Source of the DNA: Umbilicaria muhlenbergii
Taxonomy: Eukaryota; Ascomycota; Lecanoromycetes; Umbilicariales; Umbilicariaceae
Direction: 5' to 3'
NCBI GenBank assembly: GCA_000611775.1
Contig: KK106983.1
Span: 1,018,575-1,082,574, forward strand
Length of the DNA: 64,000 nucleotides
Numbering within the stretch: the stretch's first letter is position 1; each line of letters opens with the position of its first letter. A program made the position numbers and the translations under genes. Of this stretch, positions 11,537 to 23,803 are shown piece by piece. The notes beneath the pieces are model-generated. The model did no database searches and was not told where the DNA came from. It saw only the letters and a program-made list of their open reading frames with translations.

Positions 11537-13629
11537 TCACCATGCGTTGACTTCGAAGTTTTCCTGCAAAGTATGGTCAGTAGATTATCAATCACACCAC
11601 AGTACTAAAGACCACCATGCCTCGGAAAAGTAAGTCACCACTACAGTCCTGTCCGCGAACTTCCTCCCGGCCAAAGCTTGCATGGCTTTACGCGCTGATT
11701 CTGGACTGTCGTACTTGACAAAGATCTTGCCAACTCCAGCGGACTGTCTGCTTCCTCCACTCGGCCGGGGAACCTTCATCTCAAGTACTTCGCCATATTT
11801 GTCGCACTCTTCTTTTACATCTTCGCAAATTTCTGTGAAGAAAATTGTCAGCCATCAACAATGTATCTAAGGGAAAAGACTAGGCATACCTTCGTAGTCC
11901 TCGTTATCAATCAGTTCTTCAGGAGTGACCATGTTGAGAAGCTGCAGGACACGACCCTCTTCAAGATCGTTCGACGTTGTCCCAGCAAGTAAAGACATGG
12001 CATTGACGCCCATTTCAAGTCCTGCAGCTTGGGTGACGCCAATACTGGCGCGCTGCACCTTAAGATGCTTGTCTGCAAGCTCCATGCCGTTCAAGCCTTC
12101 GACTGCAATATCCGTGGCTGAAGGATCCAGATACTCGCAGAAAGCAATTCCCTAAGCGCTGTTAGTGCATACTCTCAACACCAAGTCGGCTGTACTCACT
12201 CTTGATTCCTCGGTGCTGTTGTCTTTCACAAGTACAAATGCTTTCAACTCACCGAAGGATACCAGTAACTCTGTCACCTGCTCCTCGTTAAGGTATAGCG
12301 GGATGTTCGTCACGCTGATCTTGTTTTGTGTATCAGGTACCACAGAAGACACTACTCCTTCTTGATAATCTGCATCATCTGTGACAGATGGCACGATGTA
12401 GTCCTTAGGCCTACGGACTGAAAGGCCTTCTGAACTGCCGTTTGCTGCGCCGTTCGTTGTGTCCATACTGTCGCTGTCTTCCATCGTGATACCGTCCAAT
12501 GCCAAACCCACGGTTGCCTCTGCAGGAGTTTTGAACTCTATAAGAGCAAATGACCTGTCTTTGGAGATTTGTGCAGAGATGCAAGGGTCGATTCCTTGTA
12601 TAACGTTCAATCCGTTAAGCTGTAGGTTGAAGAAGTTGACAATGCTTTCTTCCGTAGCAGATGCAGGTAAGTTGTGAACGAACAAGCGTTTGGACTGTCG
12701 GGCGTTTGATGGCTTCAGGGCTGCGTTACTAGCGGAGCCGCTGGGCTGATTCATGAATGCTTGCAGTCGACTAGGGTCCATGGGTTGCTGGCGAGGAGCT
12801 CCAGGTAAGGGGAACATGCCTATAGAGAAAGATTAGCTGATTCACGAGCATCAAAATTCATACGCACCTGAAAGTTTAGCCTGCTCTGCAGTGACATTCT
12901 CGTATCCTGGCGGTTTGATGTCCCATTGTGTCAACCGCCTCTTCCTCTCCGTAATTGGTATAACATCTGTCAAATCGGGGGTAGGCTCCTTCTTCTTTGG
13001 TGGGGGACTCGCGCTCTTTTTCCTGTCTCTCCCTCCCATCTGCATCGCAAACTCATCGCGGTCACTCCTCCCGCCTCGTCCGCCTCCGCGGCCACGATCT
13101 CCTCGACCTTCGAACAAGTCCCGATCCCTTCGTGGTGGTCTGTCATCATCATCGCGTCGCGCATCCCGCCTTGACATCCCTCTGTCACCTCTGTCACCTC
13201 TATCAGCTCTATCACCTCGATCTCTATCCCATGCCCTGTCATCGTGGCCAGCATCTCTTCCTGAGTATCTGTCTTCCCGTTCGCGCGCTCGATAATCGCG
13301 GCTCGAGGAGTACGAGTCTACTTCGAGCTCGCGACGTGTCCCTCGTGAGCTTCGGTGTCCTGGAGATCTCGAGCGTCGACGGTCACTGCCTCTATGGCTG
13401 TCTCGGTCTCGGTCTCCTCGGCGGTCGTCCCTAGAAGACTATGCAAACCGTGTTAGTCTCATTCAGTAAAGACAAACCCGACCAGACAACCTACGTAGTG
13501 ATCTCGTGACGAGCCATAGCGACCAGAATCTGTAGCCGATGGATTATTAGTATCAGTCTCGTGCTTGCGAATCCTTGGTAGGGTGGTTGTTGATGCCATG
13601 CCTCTTGCTGAATAGCTGTCGCCGTTCAT
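11537..13629 (-). CDS. U2AF2: U2AF large subunit (U2AF65-type splicing factor), 608 aa
   Basis: Six exons: 13495-13629, 12868-13438, 12200-12819, 11890-12151, 11621-11832, 11537-11563. All phases close. The N-terminal 190 or so residues are an Arg/Asp/Ser-rich RS-like domain, followed by the conserved linker TERKRRLTQWDIKPPGYENV. RRM1 lies at about 278-355 (KRLFVHNL...SFALIEF), RRM2 at about 405-485 (NKISVTNI...GIAFCEYL), and a C-terminal UHM at about 512-608 with RKFADRTVVVTYFSEENFEV. The protein binds the polypyrimidine tract and SF1 at 3' splice sites in early spliceosome assembly. The last intron (11564-11620) has to start with GC, not GT, to give the conserved SEENF...NAW end. It diverges from OGG1. 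Confidence 0.93.
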
Positions 13630-13953
13630 GCTGGCGCCGGATCGAGATGCTTTACGCAGCTGAAGAAGATAGAAAGTCTCGGTGCAGAATTGCTCAGTAG
13701 ATCGGGAGGTAGTCAGCGGTGTCCAGGGGAGTAGGAAATGGGACGCTGTTCGTCTTCACGGAAATGACCGCGCCGCACGAAAAGTTGAGGCTCATGTTTC
13801 TTTCGCGGATTAGTGTTCTGCTAAGAAGATGGCGCTAGATCAGATAGGGCCAAGTTAATTTCGCGCTTCACGCTGGTGGACGCGCCGCCGCGAGCAAGAG
13901 GCAAAGAAAGGGTCCAGAATGCAGGTCATAACCAGTCCACAACTCCAACGAAG
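13630..13953. promoter_or_regulatory. Shared divergent promoter of U2AF and OGG1
   Basis: The 324 bases between the two start codons must hold both promoters and both 5' leaders. I see no clear TATA box. Confidence 0.6.
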
Positions 13954-15356
13954 ATGGCAGCGGGCCGTATAATGAACTGGCGCAAGCTTCCGGTAAGCCT
14001 GTCAGAGCTCTGTATAGATACCACCCTTCGTTGTGGGCAGTCTTTTCGGTCAGTATACTCTTTGAGTATCCAACATGGCACGCCCTGACATGGTCGAATA
14101 GATGGAGGAAATCCGGCGATGACGAATGGTCTTGTGCTTTACATGGACGGATCCTGTCACTCCGACAGGATCTAACGCATCTTTACTACCGCGCCATATT
14201 TCCTGGAGGCATTGGAGCCCCTCCTACTCCACCTGCTTCAGCACCACCCTCCACTGTCGAACCGCCGACGGATGATGATTATACCGAAGCATTCCTCCAC
14301 CATTACCTCAATCTAGGCCCTAATCTGGCAGAGCTGTACGAGCAATGGTCTACGGCCGATTCGAACTTCAAGAAGAAAGCTCCCAAATTTGCCGGGGTGC
14401 GGATACTGAAGCAGGATGCATGGGAGGCATTGGTTGGGTTTATATGCAGTAGCAACAACAATATTGCAAGGATATCCCAGATGGTACTGGGCCTACAAAT
14501 ATTGTATAATTATTCAGAAGCTGACGAAGGTGTTCTTTCAGATGGAAAAGCTATGTGTTCACTACGGTCCTTTGATAGGGCATATCGACTCTCAGCCTTA
14601 CTATGACATGCCTTCCCCCATTTCTCTAACCCACCCAAAGGTTGAAGCTCATCTGCGAGAGCTTGGATTTGGTTATCGCGCGAAGTACCTGCATCAGACC
14701 GCAGTTATGGTCGCCCAGGAGCGTGACCATGGCTGGCTCGATGATTTACGCAATCCGGAGAGCCCAGTTCTTGGTCATAAAGTTACCAGCGCTGGTGAAA
14801 TGCTACCCGGGGGAAGAGAAGGGTATCGCAATGCACACGAGAAGCTGTTGGAGCTGCAGGGAGTGGGCCCAAAAGTTGCAGACTGCGTATGCTTAATGGG
14901 TCTTGGCTGGGGAGAGGCGGTGCCTGTGGATACGCACGGTGAGTGGATAACTCCGAAACCTCTAAATGACACAGCTAAACATGCGGCTCAGTCTGGCAGA
15001 TCGCCCAACGTGACTACAAGTTCGGCAAGGGCAAGCATAGGAGCCTGACGAAAGCAACATATGACGCCATAGGAGATCACTTCCGCAGTCTCTGGGGAAA
15101 GGAGGCTGGCTGGGCGCATAGTGTCCTATTCACCGCCGATCTCAGGGCTTTCTCGGAAAGATTATCGACCAAGGTTGAGGTCAAGCAAGAAGTGATCAAG
15201 ACGGAAGAGGATGCAAGTTCTACACTTGAAGTGATTTCCGAGGTAACTGTTGTGACCAAGGAACGTATCAAGAGAGAATTCGAAGAGGAGAAGAAGACTA
15301 CAATTAAAATTGAGGATGTCGATATTCGCAAAGTGAAGAGAAGACGAGGGGTATAG
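13954..15356 (+). CDS. OGG1: 8-oxoguanine DNA glycosylase/AP lyase, 412 aa
   Basis: Exons 13954-14048, 14102-14483, 14542-14938, 14992-15356; phases close. The start is ATG 13954; an in-frame ATG at 13972 (MNWRKLPVS) is a good alternative. N-terminal OGG_N motifs are present (LPVSLSELCIDTTLRCGQSF, then RWRKSG). A helix-hairpin-helix-GPD core carries LQGVGPKVADC with the catalytic lysine at residue 270 and PVDTHVW with the aspartate at 289. Their 19-residue spacing equals that of human K249-D268. It excises 8-oxoG opposite C in base-excision repair, in nucleus and possibly mitochondria. The C-terminal tail is long and charged, holds four psi-K-x-E motifs (15180-15314) and ends KVKRRRGV, a likely nuclear signal. 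Confidence 0.94.
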
Positions 15357-16736
15357 GCAAATTATGAAGACGTCCGATCAGCACACTATATGATTGACCT
15401 GGTTCAATTCTGGCTCCGTACCTCGATCTTAGAGGTTTCTCATCCGGTAAAGGATATGGTGGAGGAAGCGAACTTTAGAACGTCATGGCATAACTTGAAG
15501 AGCCCGGCCACCGTTCAACTTAGCTGAGCGCGGGCACAAGGAGTCCAGACTCATGCAACGTGTCGTGAATCAGGCGACGGGGAGTCGAGCAGAAGGACTG
15601 CAGAGACTCGGCGATACCTTAGTGAGGCGACCGAGAAGACAGTGGGGCAAGACAAGCGATAAGGCTGGGTCCAGTTTACAGCCAAGCACACGTTGTTCAA
15701 GCGGAGCATACTCGTACAAGCGCCGAGTCGCTTTGACCGTGCAGGCGCATGACTGCTCGATGTACTTCCGTGCTTGCGGTCAAATCGCGGGTGCACTGTC
15801 AAACTAAGTGGCAGTCCTACATAAAGCCACGAAAGGAACCCCAACAATAAGCTTGCAATGAGAGACATGATCAAGAACATGAAATTTGTTCAGACTCAGA
15901 GAGCCCTTGAACTCCTCCCCGAGCAAACTTTGCATTCTTGAGCATTTCTCCCTATACCTTGCGTGGACTGAGTTTTCGAGGGATCGCCCGCTGAGACCTG
16001 AGACTGTACTTATGGTGCGCCTAGACAATTGGGACGAGCTCCAGTAGCGAGGATCCAAGCCCACGCGACGTGCGTTGTACATGCAGATACAGTACGCAAT
16101 TCATAGGCCTTCGGCGAGTAACTTAGTTGTAAGCAGCTACCTCTACAGCGATAGAGGTGATGGGAATATAAATGCTGTGCTGTGGTTCTCGACGTACTCC
16201 TTAACAATGCAGCGTCGATTCTTTGAAGCAGTCCGGCTTGAGAAGTGGAGAAGCGGCCTCAAGCTGAGAGGCTTGTGCCTAGTCGTGTTGGTGTATATTA
16301 ATTGGGAAGAGGAGGCTGGCACACAGCTGGTACCTTGCGACGATGACAGCGTCGGCGGCGACGATGGATTCTCTCTGCACCTCCTATTGGCCAAGCAAAC
16401 GAGTTATACCTTCTCATGCAGTTTAAATACACGCTAGTGAACCGAAAGTGAATGCTCCATCCAACGCCACTCACAATCTCCTCATTGCCCATCTCATCTC
16501 TTCACGCCCTTTGACCGTCACAGACACCCCGATAGCGATTGAGAAGGAGCCCACAGCATTGTTCAGGACGACATAGGCGTCGAAAGTTCGTCGACTGGGA
16601 TGCGAAAACTTGAGCTTTGATGACTTCGGAATGTTAGAGAACCGACACCCCTAAATAACCGCGATCCTCCCGACAACCGCAAGTCTGGATCTGTGACGAC
16701 GAGCCCCCATCCTCCACCGTCGTCTGCCACTGAGCG
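15357..16736. other. Intergenic, OGG1 to Rax2
   Basis: No gene or RNA recognised. The right end should be the Rax2 promoter and leader. Confidence 0.6.
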
Positions 16737-19700
16737 ATGAGGCTATCCTCATTGTTCAGCCCGACGGCGGCTGAATTCGCGTCAATTGTGCGATTGTGGC
16801 CCATCTTGACGCACTGGGCTATCTTCACGCGAGGAGTCAGTTTTGATCCTGTTCCGTCTACGAATCTCGATCTGTCTCAGCTGGGTCGTGTTGCTCTTGC
16901 GGGAAACTTCGACGCGATTTCTCTGTATACGTATCAGCAACAGAATGAAAATAGCTTCAATACCAATGGAAGCCAATCGCTTATCACTCAGATGCCCAAT
17001 GGCGCTTTTGCAAGCTTGGGCTCTGCAGATGCGAATATCATGGCCATGTGCCAATTTGTGATGAAGAATGGACAGTCGGCCGGCGTCGTGGTGGGAGGTA
17101 ACTTCACCAGTTTCGATGGCGTTGAGGCTCAAGGGATAGCCATGTACAATCCGACCACATCGCAGATCACACCCCTTCCAGGACTTTCTGGCAAGGTTAC
17201 GGCACTTCTTTGTGACCAAGATACAAACACCGTGTACGTGGGAGGGGAATTCAAAGGAGCGAATTCGACAAATGCGGTCATTTGGGTTGGTACGACAGGG
17301 TGGGCCAATCTACCGTTCGCTGGATTTAATGGGCCAGTCTCCTCAATAGTCAAAGCCTCGGATGGGAATGTCATATTCGGAGGCTCTTTTAACGGTCTCG
17401 GAAACACTACCACACCAATCAACAAAGATCAACAGGTTGTCAATCTTCAAAGCGCCGACATCTCCGCCGGCTCATCAACCACCGCAAATGGATACAGTGA
17501 TCCCAAGAATATCGTTTGCAAGACCGGTGGTCAAGATGGAACTGGAAACACTTGGCTGCTCGCCGACAATACACCCGGCTACTGGGAGGCTCAGATGAGC
17601 TTCGGATACGAACCAACGAAGGTGAGACTTTGGAATACCCATCAGGATGGCAGAGGCACCAAGACCTTTCGATTCACGGCTTTCCCGATCAATGGCATCA
17701 TGAACTTCACATATTCTGATCCTGCGACTGGCGAAAATGCTACTTGTGACGCAAGATGTCCTCTATCAAGCAATACCTCGGCTCCGTACACAGACTTCCA
17801 CTTTGTTAATGTAATTGGCATGAGTGGGTTCCGAATCGATATTTCAGATTGGTATGGCAGTGGTGGTGGTCTTGATGGGATTGAACTGTTCCAAGACGGT
17901 AAACACCAAGCCTCTACCCTTGAAATTCATTATCGTCGCTGACGGCTAATGTGCTACAGACATCTACGCTTTCGCGGTCGGAAGCTTGAACGAACCATTT
18001 TGCGCCAACATCAACCTTGGATCGAACTCAACCACTACTGGTCCTTGGTCGGTGACGCCTTCTGGAGATAGTAACTCCGAGTATTTGACGGCGAACTTAA
18101 CAGGGCCAAGCATAGACTCTGGATCTGCCTCGGTGGTTTTCATGCCCGATATCAAACAAGCAGGCAACTACTCTGTGACCATCTACACACCTGGCTGCCA
18201 ACACGATAACAGCTGCAGTACTCGGGGCATAGCCAACGTCACCGGAGTCTTCGCATCAGGCGCGCAGCCAAATATACCCGTACAGACGCAGGTCTATCAG
18301 ACGAATTACTTCGCCAAATATGACCAGATCTATCACGGCTACGTTGACGCCAATAGTGACTCGTTCCGTCCCACCGTTACTCTCACTCCTGCGTCCGGTC
18401 AGAACAATGGGATCACCCTTGTTGCGCAGCGAGTACGCTTCCAGCTTCTGGAGTCCACCGGTGGCCTCAACGGACTTTTCGAGTACAATCCTAACCAAGC
18501 AACAGTTGACACCGATTTCTCGAATTCAAGTTTCAACAAAGCAGGAACGGATCTTGTACCCGGAGCTTTGGTCACCAGCCTTACAGTTGCGAGCGGAACC
18601 ACCTATGTTGGTGGGAACTTCTCCGGCAATGGTTTCGAGAACATCTTCGCAATCACTGACGGTAACTCCACCTCTCCCCCTGGTGGCGGACTCAACGCAG
18701 CGGTCTCTAGTACTTTCTTCTTCGAGGATCTCCTCTATATTGGGGGAAATTTCACCAATACGGCTAACAGCACTGCACCGGGCCTAAACAACATTGCCGC
18801 TTTCAATACTTCCAACCAAGCTTGGCAGGCATTAGGTGCTGGTGTCAATGGCCGCGTGAACTCCATTGTTCCATTGATGCTCAACATCACCAGTAGTCAG
18901 CCCGAGACTTGTATAACAGTAAACGGCAACTTCGATCAGGTTTTGGCTTCGGGCTCGAGTAATTCAACCACCGTGAACGGACTTGCTATATGGGTACCAT
19001 CCCACAAAAACTGGCTGCAAAATCTAAACATCCAGTCCACGGCAATCACTGGACAGCTAACCGCCGCGGTCAACGTATCTGGCATCACAGAACAACTGCT
19101 AGCTGGTACTATCTCGTCGCAAGGATGGGGCATCATGGACACCGTTGAGCTCTCCACGACCGGACCTCTAACATTGAACTCCCTTGGGGTAAAGATTCAA
19201 CCACAGCAAGTGAGCTCGTCTTCGATGCGTAAGAGAGCTGTCAGTGGACAGAATATTACGGGTGCTGTGACAGGACTGTTCTATAACAGTGGCGGCCTCA
19301 ATGTCACGGTCTTAGGGGGTCACTTCACCGCTACCGCGAGTGACGGCTCTGAGATCAACAATCTCATCTTCATCAACGCCACAAGCGGTGGTGGGCAAGA
19401 AGTGACCGGTGCCGGAAGCGATCTCACTGCAGACTCTGTATTCATGGCTCTTGCAACCCAGGGAAGCACTCTGTACGCGGGAGGAACCATTTCAGGCGCG
19501 ATTTCTGGATCCAATATTAACGGTCTTATCTTATACGATCTGGTCAGGGCCAGTTACTCGTCTCCGCAACCCCCCGCACTCGTAGGGAGTGATGTTGCTG
19601 TAAACGCCATTTCTACCCGACCTAACACTGCAGAAGTATACGTCGGCGGCAACTTCGACTCCGCGGGCTCCTTCAGTTGTCCAAGTGTGTGCATGTTTGA

Positions 19701-20566
19701 GAGTGGACAATGGAACCGTCCCGGCAGCGGTCTAGGAGGCAGCGTCGCAGCTTTGACATGGCAAGGCAGCACACAGCTTCTTGCTGGAGGTAATTTAACC
19801 GTCAGCAGCAATGCAACCTCTTTGGCGACTTATGATACCAAAGCCCAGCGGTGGTCCGCGGTCCAAGGAGCTGCAAACACGGTCCCAGGACCTGTTACGG
19901 CTTTGTCACCTGCAAATAACGACGGCTCTCAGTTCTGGATCGCTGGAAAAGGTACGAATGGATCGGCCTTTTTGATGAAGTATGACGGGTCCAACTTCCA
20001 AAGCATTGGTGATGTACTCGGCAAGAGCACCACAATTCGCGGGCTTTCAATCCTACAACTATCCAAGAATCATGGAAGTACCAGTCTGGTCGGCGCGCAA
20101 CAAACCCTCCTCGTTACCGGCCAGCTTAATCTACCAAACTTTGGTAACGCCTCCGCGGCTCTTTTCAATGGTACTACATTCACACCCTTTCTCCTGTCCA
20201 ATGCAGGCAACGGTCCAGGCAGCCTGTCCCAGCTTTTCTCTGAGAAACAGGTGGACTTTGCAAAGATGGGTAAGTCTAGTCTGTCTTGTTCTCTACCTCT
20301 CACCCGCGTCTAACATCCTATCAGGTGGGCACAAGGCACTAGGACTCGTTGTTCTAATCGCCCTTGCGTGCGCCCTCGGCGCGATATTCCTTCTCGTCGT
20401 TGCGGGCATTCTCATTGAACGCTACAGACGTAAAGCGGAAGGATATCACTCCATGCCTAACTCGTACCCGGAAAAAACCACTAATATGGGACGAATACCA
20501 CCAGAGCACTTGTTCGGCAGCTTAGGGCAAGGAAGCCGCGCACAAGGTACTACGCCGATGATATGA
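16737..20566 (+). CDS. rax2: Rax2-like cortical polarity marker, 1237 aa, single-pass membrane protein
   Basis: Exons 16737-17898, 17960-20269, 20325-20566; phases close. It opens with a signal-like hydrophobic stretch (WPILTHWAIFTRGVSFDPVP). The long luminal/extracellular part has repeated kelch/propeller-like VGGNF, VGGEF and AGGNLT motifs and many N-glycosylation sequons. One transmembrane helix near the C-terminus (LGLVVLIALACALGAIFLLVVAGILI) is followed by ERYRRK and a short cytoplasmic tail. This is the Rax2 architecture. In yeasts Rax2 marks old division sites and steers bud or tip placement; in hyphae it is a polarity landmark. Those roles are transferred from the family. It converges with a receptor gene on the other strand. 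Confidence 0.92.
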
Positions 20567-21971
20567 TGAGGACCACAATGTTTGATTTCTGCGCTTGAAA
20601 ACGATACCCATTTCCATGTACGGCGTTGTTGATTCTGGTGGACGGTCTGAGCGATTTTCAGCTGGGAGATATGGCGTTTCTTCGGAGTAACGCAGGGCGT
20701 CACCTGAGGATCTATCTTATCGACTCCTACCGGTAGGAGCGGAGGTACAATGTCTAATGCGGCAGAGAAGACATGTCTACATAATGTGTTGGATGTCTGT
20801 CGGCGTACAGTGCACGCCACTTCCTGTCGCTCTCGAGGTCCTCTTTCTTGTACATACATAGTCAGGCAGGAGGGGTTGGGTTGACAGGCCTGCAACTGTG
20901 AACGGGAGAATATTGTATCTACCACCCTCTCAAGGTCTCTGGTCTTTCAGGAGGAACAGCCGGGAACGAGAGAGCCTATCCAAGGCACGGGATCTATCGT
21001 ATCGTAGATAGGGCAAACCTCTTCGATCATAATCGTAATAGAAATTCCCTACTTCAACGCTATCTCAACGTGATGCAAAAATCTACCCAATTACTATCAT
21101 TGCCGTTCTACCGTACCTGACATCGCTACTGTTCCCCTGGAATCGAACCCAGCGCACACACATCACTCATTTATTCGCCTATGCCTGCGCCCTGACGATT
21201 TGAATTCTTCACCCCAAAACGCTGCATCTGCAACGCCTGCATGGCATGACGCGCTTAGCACGCGTACCACGTTGACCTGTGTACATGGCGGGTCGAGATT
21301 GCTACGCTGGCACTGCGTGGTGGCTTGCATGGGGCCGTGAGCAGCGTTACTGAGTGGGGAGGGTGGGGCCGTGGCTGGAGTCGAGACGGCCCTCAGACGA
21401 CGACCCTCGAACAAGGGATTTTTGGTGGGCTGCGGGATGCAAGGGACGGGGGGGAGAGCCGGAAGGGGGGGGGGTAGAGATTGCCAAATTCCCGCGGGAG
21501 AGATGAGACGGACGGGCGGTAGATGCGGTGGAACGTTTGACAAGGCGTTTGCGATTTGGAGACTTGGTTGCTACCTAATCAAGATTGGATTTTGGGATTT
21601 AGACAGATGGCCTTTTTTAGATAGGGGACTCTACTCGTGGATTTTACGGAAGTACAGCGAAATGAACAGCAGGACCTCCCAGGTCCCACTCATGCCGTCG
21701 CAGGCTTCCAGATATCTAGCCGGCTGGTTTCAGCCATCAAACGCAGTCAGTCCAACCCGGTCACTCTCTATCCACCCGTCCATCCATACATGCAAATAAT
21801 GCTCTATCAGGTTGCCAATATCAAAAGTTCCCGCCCGTCAGGGCTTTTCCAGAATTTGAATACAAGGCGCCTCGCCAAATCGCTATCAACAAGCAGAAGT
21901 ATCTGTAGTGTAACCGTGCCGAACGAATGATTTCTCTTCTTTGGATTTTCGGGCCGATCGAGCGCGGCCTA
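20567..21971. other. Intergenic between convergent Rax2 and receptor genes
   Basis: No gene recognised. A perfect 16-bp palindrome, ctcctaccggtaggag, lies at 20724-20739 about 160 bases after the Rax2 stop. A G-rich tract is at 21440-21475. Confidence 0.55.
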
Positions 21972-23803
21972 TCAAATCTTGCCGAACCCGTCACATTCCC
22001 GTCTCGGGTAATTATTGGCCGTCGTTGTCGTCCCCCTGGCATGCGTCGTCCTCGGATCCCACTCTATGCGTTGCCCCTGGCCTTGAGCCTGGCCTCCGCC
22101 TAATGTAGTGGGTGGACGCGGATTGGAGAAACTGTACGTCGGGCTGGAATATTTGGCCTCTCTGCCGAAATAATCCGTGTTGGCTGTGGGAGGCGACGTC
22201 AAGGTTGCGTCTGCTTCACTGGCAAGGGTGGATTGCGAGTTGGGTCCTTGGATGATGGGGCTGAAGGTTGGTTTAGGAGGGGAAGGGAGCATCTCGTAAG
22301 TGCGTGGATCGAACGTCTGGTTGGGGTTCGAGTGGAGTTCTGCGTAGGTGCGTGGCTTGGCGGAAAGGCGGCGGGCGTCAACGGAGACGAAGTCTGGAGG
22401 TCCAACGAAGGGGCGGCGGAGAAGAGAATACCAGGCCGGGATCATGGTCCATTGACCGACGAACAGAAGGCACCATATCCCGTTCATCGAGAGTAATATG
22501 AGAACTGCCATAACAGTGGCCTCGCTTATGGCCATGCCATTCATCTTGTCCAGGCACGCGTTTTTGTTTCCCCCGTTGAACACTAAGCATAGAAGCCATG
22601 GTTCGGCCTTTCGGATGTCGTGCAGAGTTTCTTGGGTTGTGTTATCGATGGAGACAAAAATGATGGCGAAGAAGACTGTGTCCGCGATGAGGATCAAGAC
22701 GAGAGCGATTGACCGCCATTGCAGCTCGATCACTCTCCAGACCCGCCTGTACGCCTGTTTGGCAGTCAGTGTCCGAAGACTTCCGTTATATGACGGCAGG
22801 CCAGAGCTGTTGTCGGAAATTGTGTCGTCACTAAGCAGGGATTTTATATACACACGGATGCAGTATGCGAAAGTTGCCACTTGGAGAACGGTTGCAGCTC
22901 CGGCGGCAGCGAGAAGAGGACCCCAAAACTCTCCGAGAGCATTGTTGTGGTTGATATGGCACGTATCTCCAAACCTGTACGATACTCCGGTAACAGCGAG
23001 CGAGGTAGCAACGAATATGATCGGAAGACCCCATCCTGCCACTAGTGCGCCGTAGAAGAACTTGCGACCGGGTACGACCTCCCAACATATCTGCAGGTGA
23101 AGTGACAGAGATCGCATGAACACTATGGAAAGGAGCACATGCGTTAGAACGTTGTTGAGCTTTAGGGCAAGCCTATAACTCACCCCACATGGTCGCAGAA
23201 AACCCCCCGGCAAGTAAGAATGCTCCAGTAAAGGCGCAAGACAGATTGGAGTACATGTCATTGGGCGTAATAGCATTATGGCATTGATCTGGCTCCGCTC
23301 CTAGAGGTATGATGAAGGCCAACTAAGACAATCAGCCGTGGTCCAGTGCAAGTATGGTTTTACCCAACGAACCTGCATCATGATCACACCAACTACCAAG
23401 CAGACTGTGAGATAATGTCGCCGAGACTTGTCTGCTGGTAGAACGATAAACGATATGAGTAGTAAAATTGTACACACAAGGCCGATGACGTTGAGCCAAT
23501 TGGCCACACGGGCCAGTCGAGAGAAGTCTATAACGAAGCGTCAGTAGCTGGGGATGTAGGTCATAGTATGTTCAACTCACTGTCGGGGTAGACCCACTCT
23601 GTCATGGGACATGGTAAACAGCAGTTGATGGTGCCTTTGAGTGTGGGCACTGGGGCGCAGAGTCGGCCGCGTACAACTGGTACGAGGTCAGTCATGGACC
23701 AGAATATTGGATCAAGAGACGTACATCCGCCAGTACTAGCGAAGTCTGATTGAGCGAGAAATGGTGCAGGGCAGACATTCGTCGTCAACGTAGTATCTGC
23801 CAT
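21972..23803 (-). CDS. Seven-transmembrane GPCR-like receptor, 555 aa
   Basis: Exons 23581-23803, 23373-23527, 23184-23322, 21972-23122; phases close. A Cys-rich N-terminal ectodomain of about 75 residues includes INCCLPCPMTEWVYPDN. Seven hydrophobic helices follow, among them NVIGLVCTILLLISFIVL, LTVCLVVGVIMMQLAFIIP, YGALVAGWGLPIIFVATSL, WGPLLAAAGAATVLQVATF, ALVLILIADTVFFAIIFV and ATVMAVLILLSMNGIWCLLF. A long Pro/Ser/Thr-rich cytoplasmic tail comes last. The layout fits the fungal GPCR group related to the secretin/frizzled-type fold (GprM/GprN-like in aspergilli); exact class is uncertain. The ligand is unknown. It probably signals from the plasma membrane through heterotrimeric G proteins. 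Confidence 0.75.

Noticed and set aside
21131-21160. Possible tRNA B-box (ggttcgattcc) on the minus strand
   Set aside because: No matching acceptor stem or A-box upstream, and the T-stem has a G-A mismatch.
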